Assembly (NCBI GenBank): GCA_008360975.2
Contig: CM039199.1
Location: 4,356,530-4,420,529 of the forward strand
Reading direction: 5' to 3'
DNA: 64,000 nucleotides
Source of the DNA: Lichenostomus cassidix
Lineage: Eukaryota; Chordata; Aves; Passeriformes; Meliphagidae
Positions within the stretch are counted from its first letter, which is position 1; every line of letters begins with the position of its first letter. Positions 13,079 to 26,732 of the stretch are shown piece after piece. Both the position numbers and the translations under genes were made by a program. The notes beneath the pieces were generated by a model. That model saw nothing but the letters and a program-made list of their open reading frames with translations. It searched no databases and was not told where the DNA came from.

Positions 13079-16000
13079 CTGCCAGGCAAAGAGAGAGAGA
13101 AATGTTACAGAGATTTATCAAATGCTGTGGGACAGTGACATGAACAGCTCTTCATTCTCCACCCAGGTCAGCTCCCTGCTGCCTTGAGCTTTGACCACCA
13201 TGGAAAGGTTTTCCTGAGGTTCAGTAAAATTGAAACAGAAGTTGGAACACAACTGGTTAATAAACGCTAGAATAATAACTGCCAGAACGTGACAAGTTCC
13301 CTGTTGAGAAGAGCTCTCCCGGAAGTCCAGGTAAGCCCTAAATGATAAATGTATTTTCCAGTCTCTGTTCTGGCTGGAATAGTCTGTCCAGTCTGTTTGT
13401 CCAACAGAGCAGCTCCACTGCATCTCCTCTGAAAATAAAGTCTCTCTGAATTCCTCCCAACCAGCAGACTCCGTGCTCAGTCTCACACAAACCAAGTCAG
13501 TACCTCATTTCAGATTTCAAACCAAATAACTCACAGAAATGGAAACCAGAACTCAGTCCCCCCCCAAATCCACCTGGACTCCATAAATCCACTGCCCAGC
13601 TCCCCACAGGGAAGAGCAGCACAGATAGACCTTGCTTGCACTTGGATGGGAGTCCAAAGAATCTATTTGACTTTGATTTTGCCATGGAGCTCTTCAGAAG
13701 AGACGCTTTGAATTGTTGCTAATTGCTGGAGCTGGCATCAGCCCCCTCTCAGTCTGGATTTCAGCTGAATTCATGCATTTAAAGAGGGGCAAGGAGTGAC
13801 TGCTGAACAGGAGCTGGAGCTGGGCTCCTGCTCTGAATAAAGCAGTTTCTTACCTCTTCTTGGCTGAACCGGTCTGCCTGTGTCATAAGCATTTCTTTGA
13901 TGCTGTTCAAATAAAATGAAATAACCTGATTAAAGGGTGATAATGGCACATGACAATTCAGATGGCAAGATCCCTCCCGAAGTTGCATGAAAGAAAATCT
14001 GTGTGACTGCATAAATTAGAGCTGTTAATCCTTACATGATATTGTAAGAGATTTTCTGTGGGCACCCATCAGTGTCAATGCCTCGCTCTGCCAACTTATT
14101 TCGCTTTTGTGACATTTTATGGAGGTTTAAAATCGTTTAAGGTTATTACTCTAATTGAAATACAGCAATTTTGTATGCTTATCTTAACCTAAAATGGTAA
14201 GTTTCCTCACTTGCTGTTGAAAGTTTGGATCGCTTAACAAAACCAAAAGAGAGAATATTTCCTGTAAAATCTGAGGATGAAAGGAACAGAGCATGAAATG
14301 AGAAAGAGGACTTGAAAGAGAGCTCCAGCTATTCCGAATCATCACCCCAGAATCCCTTTATTTGCATGCAGCCATTCCCAGGGGAGCTGCATGAGACCTG
14401 TTGTGTTTCACGGTGCACTGTCTTGATCTGGAGTTACAGCACTGGAACACAGAGCTTATCCCACACACAATCTGCATCCCATGCAATTACATCAAAGGGA
14501 ATATTTTTGGGGCAGGCTCTCAGCTGATTTACCCTCTGTTTTAAACCCATTGTGGGAAGGCAGTCGAGCATGTAATTTTTTTGCTTTTAACCTAAGTTTA
14601 GAGGTGAATAGAAAAACCAGGAAGAATTATTTCTGTTCCTAGTCCAACCCCTGTAGATAAAATGTCTTTATAGCTCCCCCAGTTACTCATGTGCTGAGGG
14701 CAGCACATGCACCACGTGCTGGAACATCCAGCAGCATGAACTCAGTTCTATTCACATAAACATCCCTTCAATAACACCAATAATTTCCCCTTCCTGCAGA
14801 AGAATTCCTGTATTAATCTCAGTTTTCATTCACGCTGGAGAGGCAGAGTTGTCTCCTTTTGTCACTACTGAGTGTATTTATACATTGTCAGACACGATTC
14901 TGGAGCAGTAAAACAAACTGTAAAGCTGTGATAACAGGTGAGCAGCCTGTTGTAGAAAAACAAAAGCTGAGGCAAATGTAGAAATCTGGTTGGGTTTGTA
15001 GATTTGAAAAAAGGTTTGCTTTTTTGAAGAATTCATTGTGTTCATTGCACATGTAGAGTAAAAAAAATCCCCCAGACAGAAGTGCAGTTTGGATGGCAAA
15101 GCTACAGTGGCACTCACAGCTCTGACACAGGTGATTTGTTCCTGAAAAAGGCTCCACATCCCATTTTTCATCAGAGGCACATCCACTTCTGCAGTTCTTT
15201 TTGATGTCAAGTGCAAATTTGGAAGCCCAGAAAGGGAAATATGAAAAAAGACTCTTCTGGGCAATGAAGAAGGATCTTACCCACACAGACAAGTGTGAAA
15301 ATATCTGTGCAAGCTTTGAGAAATACTCTGAAGTCACAGACAGAGCTTAAGCTATTGGATATATTTTTCATGCATTAGTTCACCATTCTCTTTAGTTAGC
15401 AAAGTTCCTTCATCTCTTTGTCTCAAGTTTTTGTTTCTCTTTTGTCTCTCTGCCCTTCTGGTCTGTGACTGCATTTTTGAAGTCAATTCTCAAATTATCA
15501 GTTGGTGCAAGAGTAGGGAGATCATTCCCCTCAGCATAAATTGATTATTGGATGTATATGCACTGGGGCAAACAGCATCAGCAAATGTAAATAGGAAGTG
15601 TGAATAGGAAGGAGGTTAGTGAATAGAAGGAAACATTAAAGCAATTTTGTCAGGAGTCACAAATAAACTTCATCGCAAACAGGCCTGAATTTAAAAGAGA
15701 TCTGGGCACTGTGTGTCTTCTATTCACATGCTTAAAGTATTTAGGGGAAAAGAAAAGATCAAATATCTAATTATAATCTTCTGATGCACAGCCCAGTAGG
15801 CTCTGGCACACAGAATAAGGAAGAAGGACTGACTAAAGGATCTATGCACATTTTCCATTATTTATTTTATAGGGAAACAAACACTCACAATTTCCAAAGG
15901 CAGAAATGATGCACTTTTTTTCTTTGTGTATCTTGTTTTCTTTAGAAAGCCTATTTCCTTCTCAAAAAATACCCCAAAAACCAAAGCAAACCCAAGGTCT

Positions 16001-19000
16001 TCTGGGGAAAAAAAAAATCCGTTTGCCTTGACTTAGGAATCTAAATGTTATCTCTTGTCCTGGCTCACATCAATTCCTTCTACAGTTGCAAACACCTTGT
16101 TGCCTTCTGGTATTTTAAAAAACTTTTTAAAAAGGTTTTCTTTGGGAAATCTGTGGGATTTTTTTGGGTTTTCCACTGGGTTTGCCCTTTCTACAATGCT
16201 GCCTTGGAGGAAAGCAGGGGAGTGGGAAGGAGCAGAGCTCTACAGCTCTGAGGAGGATCACCTCCAGCTTGGCCAAACACCTCCCAAGCCCAGCATGCCT
16301 GGGACCTCTTCCATCCCCTGGGTCCATTTTCATCTGTCCCAAATCTGAAAAGCTCCACTGGCCTCAGTGAGGCACAGTTGGTGTTGGCCTGACTCACTTT
16401 GCCCCACAAGTAGCGTTTGGGGCTGAATCATCCAACCTTTCCAAACACTGGGAATGGCACAGAAAGCATTTTCTCTTTTTGACATCATGCTGTAGGAAGG
16501 GTTTAGTGTGGGATAATGATGCAGACAAACAAGGTCTGTCACTGGGTTTGGAAGTCAGCTATAAACTCCTGGAGCTTCTGGAAAGGTTAGAAGGCTCCAT
16601 CCCAGCTACCACCACATGGACTGAGTGAGTCATTTCCAGACCAGAGGTGAAAACATGCCGAGGGAAGAGACATAAAATTCCCCAGAAGGATGTTAACTCC
16701 ATGAACATAAAAAGAAGTTCTGATTAAAAGGTCAGCACGGCTGGTTGTGGAGAGAAACATTCCAGGATTTTTTAATACGGAGAAATATTATTTATTAGCG
16801 TTAACTGTCGCATTGAAATGGCTGCATGAGCCAACAGAAAAATCATTTCAAAACTTCAAATGTCTACATTTTGGAAGCATATGAATAGAAGTTAAACCTC
16901 AAAGACATCCACGGAATTGATTTAATGGTTTGTTCTGTAATGATCAACATTACCCTCGGGTCTAATAAGTAAACATTATGCTCTGTTGTGGTGATGAACT
17001 AAAACAATTGTCTAATGTTAGCAGTGCAGTGGGGGTGGGGACAAGGTTGACCTTTTCCATCAAGGAAAAAATAAAATATTTCTCTCTCATCTTCATTTTG
17101 GAGTGTGATACTGCATTCCTAATTTGCCCCAAACTCCAACTGGCTTCCAGCATCCAAGGAATGTGGAGCAGGACACAGGGTGGCAAGCTGCAGATTTTGT
17201 ATGCAGGATTCTGTTACAGATAGTGGTGGGAAATATAACATTTCATGGGTTTGGGAGTATCAGAAGTTCGTATTTCATGGCTGTGATTTCACTACTGTGT
17301 GATCTGCCCTATTTGGCAACAGGCCACGTTTATTGTGATTTTTTGAGTCACTTCTGATATGATCCCCTGGCAGTTCTTCCCAAGCTGTTTGGGTGATGTC
17401 AACCCCAAAACAATCAGGACAACTCTTAACCCTCTGTTCCTTCAGATTGATTGCTACATCCACCTGTGTTTTAATTAATTTGGAAGTTCTTAGGGCAATG
17501 ACTGTCTCTTTACTTCTATTTTGCATTTCCAAAAGTTCTCTCACCTGCTGGGGTACTGTCATAGAAAAGAGTATTGATAAAGGAAAGAAATATTGTACAT
17601 GAATTTTATACTTTCAACTAACTTTCATCAATAATTGCAGATAATTGATGGAAATCATGGAAATCTCCATGGGGTTCTGGTCAGAGGTTATCACAACATA
17701 AGCAGCAATAATTGATGCAAATACAATTTTGTAACTCATGGCTCCCTAATAGATTTCCTATACATATCATGCTTTATAAAATCTATCTGAAATGGCTGCT
17801 GCAGTAAAAGTGTAGACCCCAAATTCTCCCTGAAATTCCAGCATATGAACAAATTTAAGCAATTGCATGAATCTAGGAACATAAAATACTTCTCTCTTGG
17901 AGCCATAGGTCCAACCTCCTCATCCACTGGCCTGATTTGGTATCATTTATCTCACTCACCTGAAGTCCTGCTTGCCCCACTCTGGCAGTGCAAGGAGAGC
18001 TTACATTTGTGTAATTCCCTCCTGAAGTCCTTTTACATTGCTTTGTTGGTGCAACGGGATATGAATACAAATTAAGTTCTGCCTCCTTATTTAAAAATAG
18101 CCATATTGACAATAATTGCCAGATTATTAATAGTATTATTTGGTTTGGCTCTCACCGTATCTAGTGGAATTTTACAGCAAATTATTTCTAGGAGCAGAAG
18201 GCTCAGACGATAAACACATAAAAAGGAAAACGTCCTGCACTAAAACCATGTCTCAGATTTAATTAAATTGATCACTTTTTTTTTTAAGAGGGGAGCAGCT
18301 TTCCCATTTTAGTCAAGCACTGAGAGCTAGGCACCAGACATCCATTTTAATTTTACATATGGAGTTCATTTACAAAGAGTCATGTGTCGATTTACATCCA
18401 GACCTTCAAAAAAAGGCTATCTAATGGCCTACATGTGATTATATTTCCGTTGGCTCTTGCAATGTCTGAAGACAATAACATCTCTTTTTGGTATACAAAT
18501 ACATTCATACAACAGGCCAATCTTTTAACTCTGGCTTGCAAAGCTAAATGTTTTCTCTGCCTCTTAAAATGCTGTGAAAAATGCAGCTTTTAAGCAGCTC
18601 TTTAAAACGGTGCAATTATTATTATTGTTGTTATTCTTCTAAAGGATTTGAAATAAACTTACTAGTCTGCCTTAATGCGGCCTTTTCCTTCTGGGTCGAA
18701 AATCTTAAAAGCGTTCAGAATGGTTTCTTCTGGGTCCGTGCCTGAAATTAATGGAATACAATTTAGAAGCCTGGATGTATTTCTCTGTATTTCTCTGGCT
18801 GCAGAATACTTGCTAAGCAATTGCATTCTCTTGAAAACCAGTGCAAAATGGAGAATTCTGCAGTTGTGGGCTTGAAGACAAAGGTTCCCGAAGTCGGCAG
18901 CATTTGTCATGTCAGATAAACAATAGAGGTGAATAGTTCAATGCTCAGAAGCTTAAAAATAATAACTCATATCTATTCTCTGTCTGCAGGAGAGAAAACT

Positions 19001-22000
19001 TCCAGGAACTGGTCTCCAATATCAGTACCCAGAGGATTAGGGGCTTTCAGAAATGAAAATATAACAAACTGTTTCCCTCACTGGCTTCCTTTAATCTTGC
19101 ACTGTACGTTCCTTGTGAAAACACTTTTTGATGTTACTTGTTCTTGGCGATACAGAGAAGAGGTTATTTCCCTCACTGGAGGAAATGGAGCTCATCATAA
19201 AATCCAAATGCCAATGGAATGCAGTGGAAACAGGATGATCAATGTGAGATGGTGATCTGCACTTATATCCCATTGTGCTCTTCCCCTCACTGGTCTCTTC
19301 ATTAAGTGTTACTTACAGACACAGGATGGTTTCGAGCACTGCACTGTGGCTACAAGATTTTGCTTTTGCTCTTAGCTGGGCCACAGATTTTTGGTATGAC
19401 TTTAATATCCCTCTGTTCCTAGCAGTAAAATGATTGCAATGATCTTCCTTTTCTTCCTCCCATTATCTATCCCATCTCTTTAGACTGGAAAAAATTTGTG
19501 TCAGGGACTCGTTTGCACAGTACCTTAATCTTGGCAGGGGCTGGGACTGTTCTGTAATTCTGCAGATTCTGAGCACACTCATTTTCAACCCACACCAAAG
19601 GATACACTGTGTACTCTTTTTCTGACTATTCCCCAATATTTCAAAATACTACTGTAATATACCAAGTACAAATCTTTGTAACTGTAGGAAACCAGATTTA
19701 CAAGCAGATGAACTGATTCCACAGGCACAAAATGAAGCTGTTTGGTATGCTGAAAGAGCAATTAAAAAAAGGATATAAAAGCAAGGATTGCAGATTCGAA
19801 GTTTGTCCCCAAGTTTGGCAGAGGTAGAACCAGAACAGAACCAGCCAAGGTTCCCTGCTCTGCAGACTCTCCTGATGCCTTCACAGTTTGCTTTGTTTAA
19901 AAGATTTCACAAGGATTAGCAGGATCCTGGTGGATATAATAGCCAGCAAACCTCGGGCTGTAGGGCTTCCTTCTTGCCACGCAATGTTTAGAGCCATGTA
20001 TATTTTTTTTTGCCAAGCTGTAGGCGATGTATTCAAACTGCACTGAATCTGTGATCAATACAAAGAGCATTGGTGTTTAATGAGTGTTTGGATTGTCCCA
20101 TGAAGAGAAACATCCCCCAGCTCCGAGGAGAGGGCTGCATTTTAAGTAGTCACCACTGTGGGGGGGATTTTTTTCCTTACTGTGTTTTACATTTTCTACT
20201 CTGTCATATCCTTGGACTTTGGCTTTGAAGAGAAGCAATGCAGCAGGCATTCTTTATTGATTAGCTGGTAAATAAAGTGGTTTCTTTGATGTGCGGCATC
20301 TCTGTTTTCTGTACAAATTGTATTATTCTGACTCCCTGTAGAAGCAGCTCCATGTGGTTGGCATTAACATAAACCGAGTTTTGTTAGCTGTTCATCTGGC
20401 ATCATAATCTCAACATACAAAGCTAAAGCTCATCCTGAAAATCCCAGCTTCCCCTTTATGACAGAAATCAATTATAGCACAACAAATTTTACTTAGAAAG
20501 CACCTTTCACCAAATTCTCTGAGTGGTACTTAGCTAATAAAGAGTGTTGCAAAATTGCCATATCCACTTCCTCTAGCCCTTTCTCCCTTTCTAATTGCAC
20601 TACAAAGGCTCTTCATCCCAATTAGTTTTGATTGGGAATGTGCAGTCTTTTGGCTCTGCTTCCTTTGCATGACAAACCCAACCAGAAGGGCATGACAAGC
20701 ACAGCTGTGATTTTCCCTTCACCAAATGGAAATTAAAAAAACCCTCCTCCTTTGCTAGTAGCCAACAGGAAACCTGCAGACAAGAGGGTTCTGCTTTGCC
20801 ATTCACCTTCCTGTGCTGGCTCTGCTTTTAGGCCACAGGATTGGCAGGGCTGGAGGCTTTGCCAGCTTTAGGGACTGTGTGGGATGAGGGGGAAGAGGGG
20901 AGAGGAGGAAGAGCTCATTCCCATGCTCACAAGGGGAATGGGCAGCAGGGAACCCCACAGCAAACCTCCCTCATCCCAGCAGGAAGGCTATGGAGGAGTC
21001 ACTGCCTGCTCTGCCAGGAGACACCTGGAGTGTCACAGTGGAGGTACCACAGATTGATATCTGGGGAATAAAATCCTCTCCTCAACCAGCCTTCTCCATC
21101 ACCTCTTGTGCCACCCAGACTTCCTGCCCTCTTTAGCAAGAGTGTCTTTCTTCCAGGACCAACAACATGAATTCTTTCTTTCAGACCTCTCTCTTTTCTG
21201 TTCCAAGTGTGGAAAACCCTTCACAGGAACTGTGGTCAGCAACATAAAGCCAGAGTCCAGCAACAAAACAATAAAAGTTTTCAAGAAGACATGATCAGAT
21301 TTTTCCATTTTTCTATTCATTAGTTAATTTAACAAACTTCTGGAATGTGCTTGGCTAAGGCCAGCCCTGCTTTGAAGGTCAGGGTTTCACCTTTCTCTAT
21401 GCCTGTAGGAAGATGAGTGGAGTTCTATCTTGGCCTCACACCTCCTCTTTGGCAGTTTCCAGCCATTAACTGGAGAAGAGAGATGCCTAAATTACCAACT
21501 CACACAGCAAATCTGCTACCCACATTTCCCAAACTTCCCACAGTGCTCCCTATATTTTCTGTGGCAATGGGTAAAATCCCTCTTCCTTATTGTAAACCCA
21601 CTGAAATTTAATTATTTCAATTTATCCACTCCATTAGGGGTTATTCAGTGAAATCTTCACCTAATGGCAAAATCACTATTGACCTCAAGTGACACCAAGG
21701 CTGGGCCACTGGGTTACAATGAACACAGAAAATGAGGGAAGCCCATGTTTGCTTAATGTGCCAAAGGAGTGCAAAAAGGGTGGTTTTTTAGAAATGTTTA
21801 AAACCAGCTAACACTGGGATTGCTATGACTAAAGCATGAGTGTGAGTCCAGCCCAGGAGCTTTCTGATGGTGACTAACCATGCTCCAGGCTGCTGAGATT
21901 GCATTTCTTTCTGGACCTCAGCTCACCACTTTCATGTTAGCTTGTGTAAGCTAAATCCCACCTTTGAATTGTCCTCTGCACCGTCCCTCAGCCTTTCATT

Positions 22001-25000
22001 CCTCCCCTCTGTCTGCAAAGCTGGAGATCCCTCCTTGCCTCTAAGCATTGTTCTGTGGAGACATTATGATAATTTGCAAGGTGCTGAGATATTTCAGTGC
22101 CGGGGATCTTTGACAGATACCTCTCCAATCCCCCAGAGGTACTTACCTTTCAGCTTTTCCCCAAACATAGTAAGGAAGACAGTGAAGTTAATAGGACCTG
22201 GCGCCTCCTTCACCATGTCTTCAAGCTCTTCATTCTTGACATTCAGACGACCTGCAGCAGAGATAATTTTTCATAATAAATCACAAATTGTGTTTCAAAA
22301 AAACGATTCCCATTCATCTCCTCCCACCGGGGAGCTCAGGGCTCTGTGCAACTTTGCTAATAACATGGTAGAACACAACTCCCGAATACCCCAGTGAAAA
22401 AGAAATTGGCAGAGCTGGCTCTGAGATCAAAGGGTGACTGAAGGAGTGAGAAGGATAAATAATACAGACGTGGCCAGCAGTGGACGGGAGAAGGGGCACT
22501 TCCAAATAAACTGCTTTTTGGTTTGTGGTTTTTTTTACCTCAGGTGAAATATGGGCCCCACTGATATTAATATAGCAGAGATCAAAGTGACTGAAGTGAA
22601 TCCAAGGTCTCAGTGCTTGCCCTGCTGTATATTGAGACAGCTCTCTGAGTAGAGGGCAGATGGATGAGATGAGTAGTGGTATCCCTTCCCCATCCTTTAG
22701 CAGCCCTATTGATGAGGATTTAGACCCTGGCAACCCTCCTCAAATTGAGTGGTAATTTGCTGGGAATGTACTTTATAGGCATTGAAAGGCTTCACTGAAC
22801 AGGAGAGACAGCAGAACTTGGCCTTAAGAAATAAATATTTCAGGGTAACAGTAGCTACAGGCCAAAGTTTGCAAACCTCATTGTCACAATAAAGAGTTCA
22901 GGAGCTTCTGCTCCTTGCACTGACTCTGCTGGCGTCTGATTCCACCCCGGGGAGCACTAAAGATTCTTATCAAGCTCTTTTTAATAAGCTCCAGATGGCA
23001 AAAGCCCAAATGCCTACATCACTGCTCGAGCCTCAAATGCTGCAACGAGGATACAACTCCAGGTTTGAGATCATGAGGGCTTGAATTTCTCCTTTCCTTG
23101 GGAAGATTTGCTCTAATCTGCTTGATATGATCAGGGCTGTGATAGCCATGGAATGGACAATTGCTAATCCCATGACATGCCCATTTCACCCCACACAAAG
23201 TGCCAGCAGCACAGAACCTCACATGAAGTCCTCCTACGCTGGCGTGGGCAGAGGGGCAGCAGTGCTAATCAGGGGATATTCCATGGCTCCCAGATGAAAA
23301 AGGTGCAGCCTGGGAAGCCTGGGTTCAGAGGCAAATCAGAAATGCCTGGCATGGAGCCCTGCTTGGGTGGGCTGGCTCTGAAATGGTTGTAGGGGAGGGA
23401 TCAGACCTTCATTTCCCTTCCCAAGGAGGCTGCTCAGGACACTGTCCAGCTGGAGCTGCAGGGAGATCCCAACTACCACAGGGAGGAACTTCAAACTGAA
23501 CAGGTTCCCTTTTGCCTCCTGTGTGTCTCGTTTCTTCCCCCAGTGTAATTCTAACACCAACCTTCCTTCTGTGCTTGGAATCCAGACAGCATATCTCTTA
23601 AGTATTGAATTATGAGTTTACCTAGTGCAGCAAATGTGTCTCTCAAGTCTGCTTTGTCAATAAAGCCGTCCCTGTTCTGATCCATGATGGTAAAAGCCTG
23701 TGGGAAGGAAAAGGAACATGAATTGCCATTTCCATGGCACAGGACAGTGCTACAATCACACACATCAGTCCGTGAGGGGATGATATTCATGCTGTAAAAA
23801 GGAAAATTTAACTTCCTTTGATTCCTCCACATCATTGCACTTTTTCCTCACTTTCAACGCGTTACTGTATCTTGGCAAGGGGCTCAATTAAACCCACCCA
23901 AAGTTCTTCTTACTAAATTAATGCTCAGTGCAGCGTGCACTGGGCTGAAGCCAATGCTGGCAGCTCCAGCCATTCAGCCCTTAACCCATAAAAGTTTGAA
24001 TTAGGGAGGATTTAGTCAGGGTGGATTTAGCCAGTGGTTGTTCTGTGTGTTTATACCTTCCCCATACCTCATTCTCTGGGAGCTCTCATATTCTGTAAAG
24101 CATTTAATTTCTGTGGATATCTCTCTGCTATCAACCTGACGTCGATTCCTCCTGGGCCTTAGAATGATCCATCATACAGAGATAGCTGAATGTTCAAAAG
24201 TACAGAGAAATGTAGGCTCCATAAGATTATTTATTCAAAGTTTTTTTCCCCTTTCCAATACACTGCATCCTTGAGATTGTACTGTGTGCTCTGACTGACA
24301 CTGATGTGCTGACCTCAAATACTCTTGTCAGGCAAAATTTAACTTTTCATAGAAAAAAAAAGCAGTTTTTGTTTTGTTTTGTATTGTTTTTATTTTCAGC
24401 CAACAGAGACTTCATGTGAACTTCAACAGAGACCATTGTTTACCAAGCCAGCTAACTGCTCATCTCTCTGTTTACCTATTTGTGTGTCCATATCTTCACT
24501 ATCATCACACTTACAATGTTTCATTGATTTGGAAAGATTTTAATGACCTGAAATCCCCCTGGCCATGCTGTGGGGAATTTCACTTGATCCTGCCATGGCT
24601 CTGAAGCTGGTTATCTGTCTGACAGGCACATCAATATGGGAATGTGCCTTTGCAATGGCCAGCAATTCTTCTTTCCTCAGAACACAGTAACTTGCAGAGT
24701 TTTAGAGTCTGCTGCCCTACAGGATGCACTTCTTCCCATGGATAAGTTATCTCCACATATCTTCAGGGAGTTTCACCTCCAGTTTCTTACAAAGCCCCAC
24801 TGCTCACATTCCAGTTTGCCCACGAGGCTCCTTGTAGCTTTTTGTTCATAATCCTACATTTACCTTCCAACCATCCCCTTGTAAAAAATTAACCCCAGCT
24901 CTTAGAGATGCTTTCCCCTTGCTTTAAACAGCCCCACAATTTGGAAACAAAGGAGAGAGAAAATATGAAGAGGAAAACCAAACCCAGCCAGCTCACTGAA

Positions 25001-26680
25001 GAGCATCAGGCATTGGAATGGGTGAAGTTCAAATAACAGCAATGTTGAAACATTTGCTGGTGAGCTGGTTGAAATCTCCAGATAAAAATGTTCTAATCCA
25101 AACCAGCTTTGCAGAAATACTTGTCCCAAATATGCAGTTCTTAGACATAACATGGTTTTGGGTTTCATTTTACCACTCCAGTGCCTCATGCTTTTGCCAT
25201 TATTCTGCCACCATCCTCCTAGAAATGCTCCAAGTATTATCTGAGTCAGAGAAGATCAAATAATGGCATTCTGTCCAGATCTTCTTTTTGTTGGTCCATC
25301 TTCAAACAGTAATCCTTGGAGAAAATAAGCTGGAGGTTCCTAGGGCATGGAGGAGTGGGAGAAGAGAGTCAAACATGTTCCCATTGACTGTGGGAAATGA
25401 CTGGTGGCTCCAATCCATTTAGCTGGGTCATTTCCCAGTCCTTGCCATGGGGTTTAGTCTCATCTACCACTGAGCTTTCCTGGTGGGAATCGTCAAGGAA
25501 AGTAAATTTGAAAGCCATGCGAAAGCACAAAACGAAACAGTAGACATTTATCAGACTGGAAATTGCTTTGGAGATATGAGTTAGAAAAAATGGGGGGAAA
25601 ATCAGTAATTTTAAATGACAAACCAGTGCATGTCTCATGGACTTTCTAGAATGCCATCACAGAAAGAAAAAAACCCCAACAAACAAACAAACAAACAAAC
25701 AAAAAAAACACCCTCATCAAACAGATTATCTGTCTTTTTAATATGCTCCAGCTTTTCTGCCACTCCATCAGATTTACCTCCTCACAGGTCAAAGAACCTA
25801 CAGTGCACAGAACACCAAATCCCTTGGGAGCTCAAAGATGCTTAGCTCATCTCAACATGTTGTCCTGTTTTATTGGCACTTGTGGAGAAAGTCAGCTGAG
25901 GGCTTCTTGGCATTTCCATCCCCAGTTTGTGGGCAGCATTAGAAGGGCACAGAAGAATATTTTCTGTTGCTGTTGTGGAACAGACCATGGATGAAAGGCC
26001 TGGTTCAACCTGGCATCTCTATTCAGGACAACACTTGAGCAAGTAAGACTATTCTTATTTAAAATACCACTTAAACTTAACTCTAAATATGTGCTCAAGT
26101 GTTTTCCTGAATCAGGGCTGAAGTGGGTGAGATTTTCCTTTATTTTGGGGTGGGGGCTTGAGTGCTTTTTAAATAAGCCTAGAGCCTTGAAACAGGGGAG
26201 TAAGGGAGGGAGGGAAGTAAGAAAAGAAAGAATGAAAGAAAGAACAAACAAACACACAAGGAAAATGATCTACCAGCCAAAACCACAGGGATGATTCAGA
26301 AAACAACTGTGTGTTCTATTAAAGCAGATGGAGAATTGAATGAGGATTACAAACAAAACCTATGTTATTCATTAGCAATAACAGGAGACTATAGAGAATA
26401 GCAGAACAGTGACCAACCTCTTTGAACTCCTGGATCTGGGTTTGTTCAAACATAGAGAAAACATTGGAGCCACCTTCTATCTTCTTCTTTGCCTTTTTGG
26501 GAGACTGTAATACAAATAAGAAGATCAAATACATGTTCCTTTGTCTGTTAAACACCCAGGAAAACAAATTACATCTTCAACAGAAGGCAAAAGATACACA
26601 GTCAAGTAATACAAGAGGATTGGGCTTTGTTATTACAAGGTTTTAAATTCAATCTTATATTTATATATATATAAAAATAG

Positions 26681-26732
<52 letters not shown>

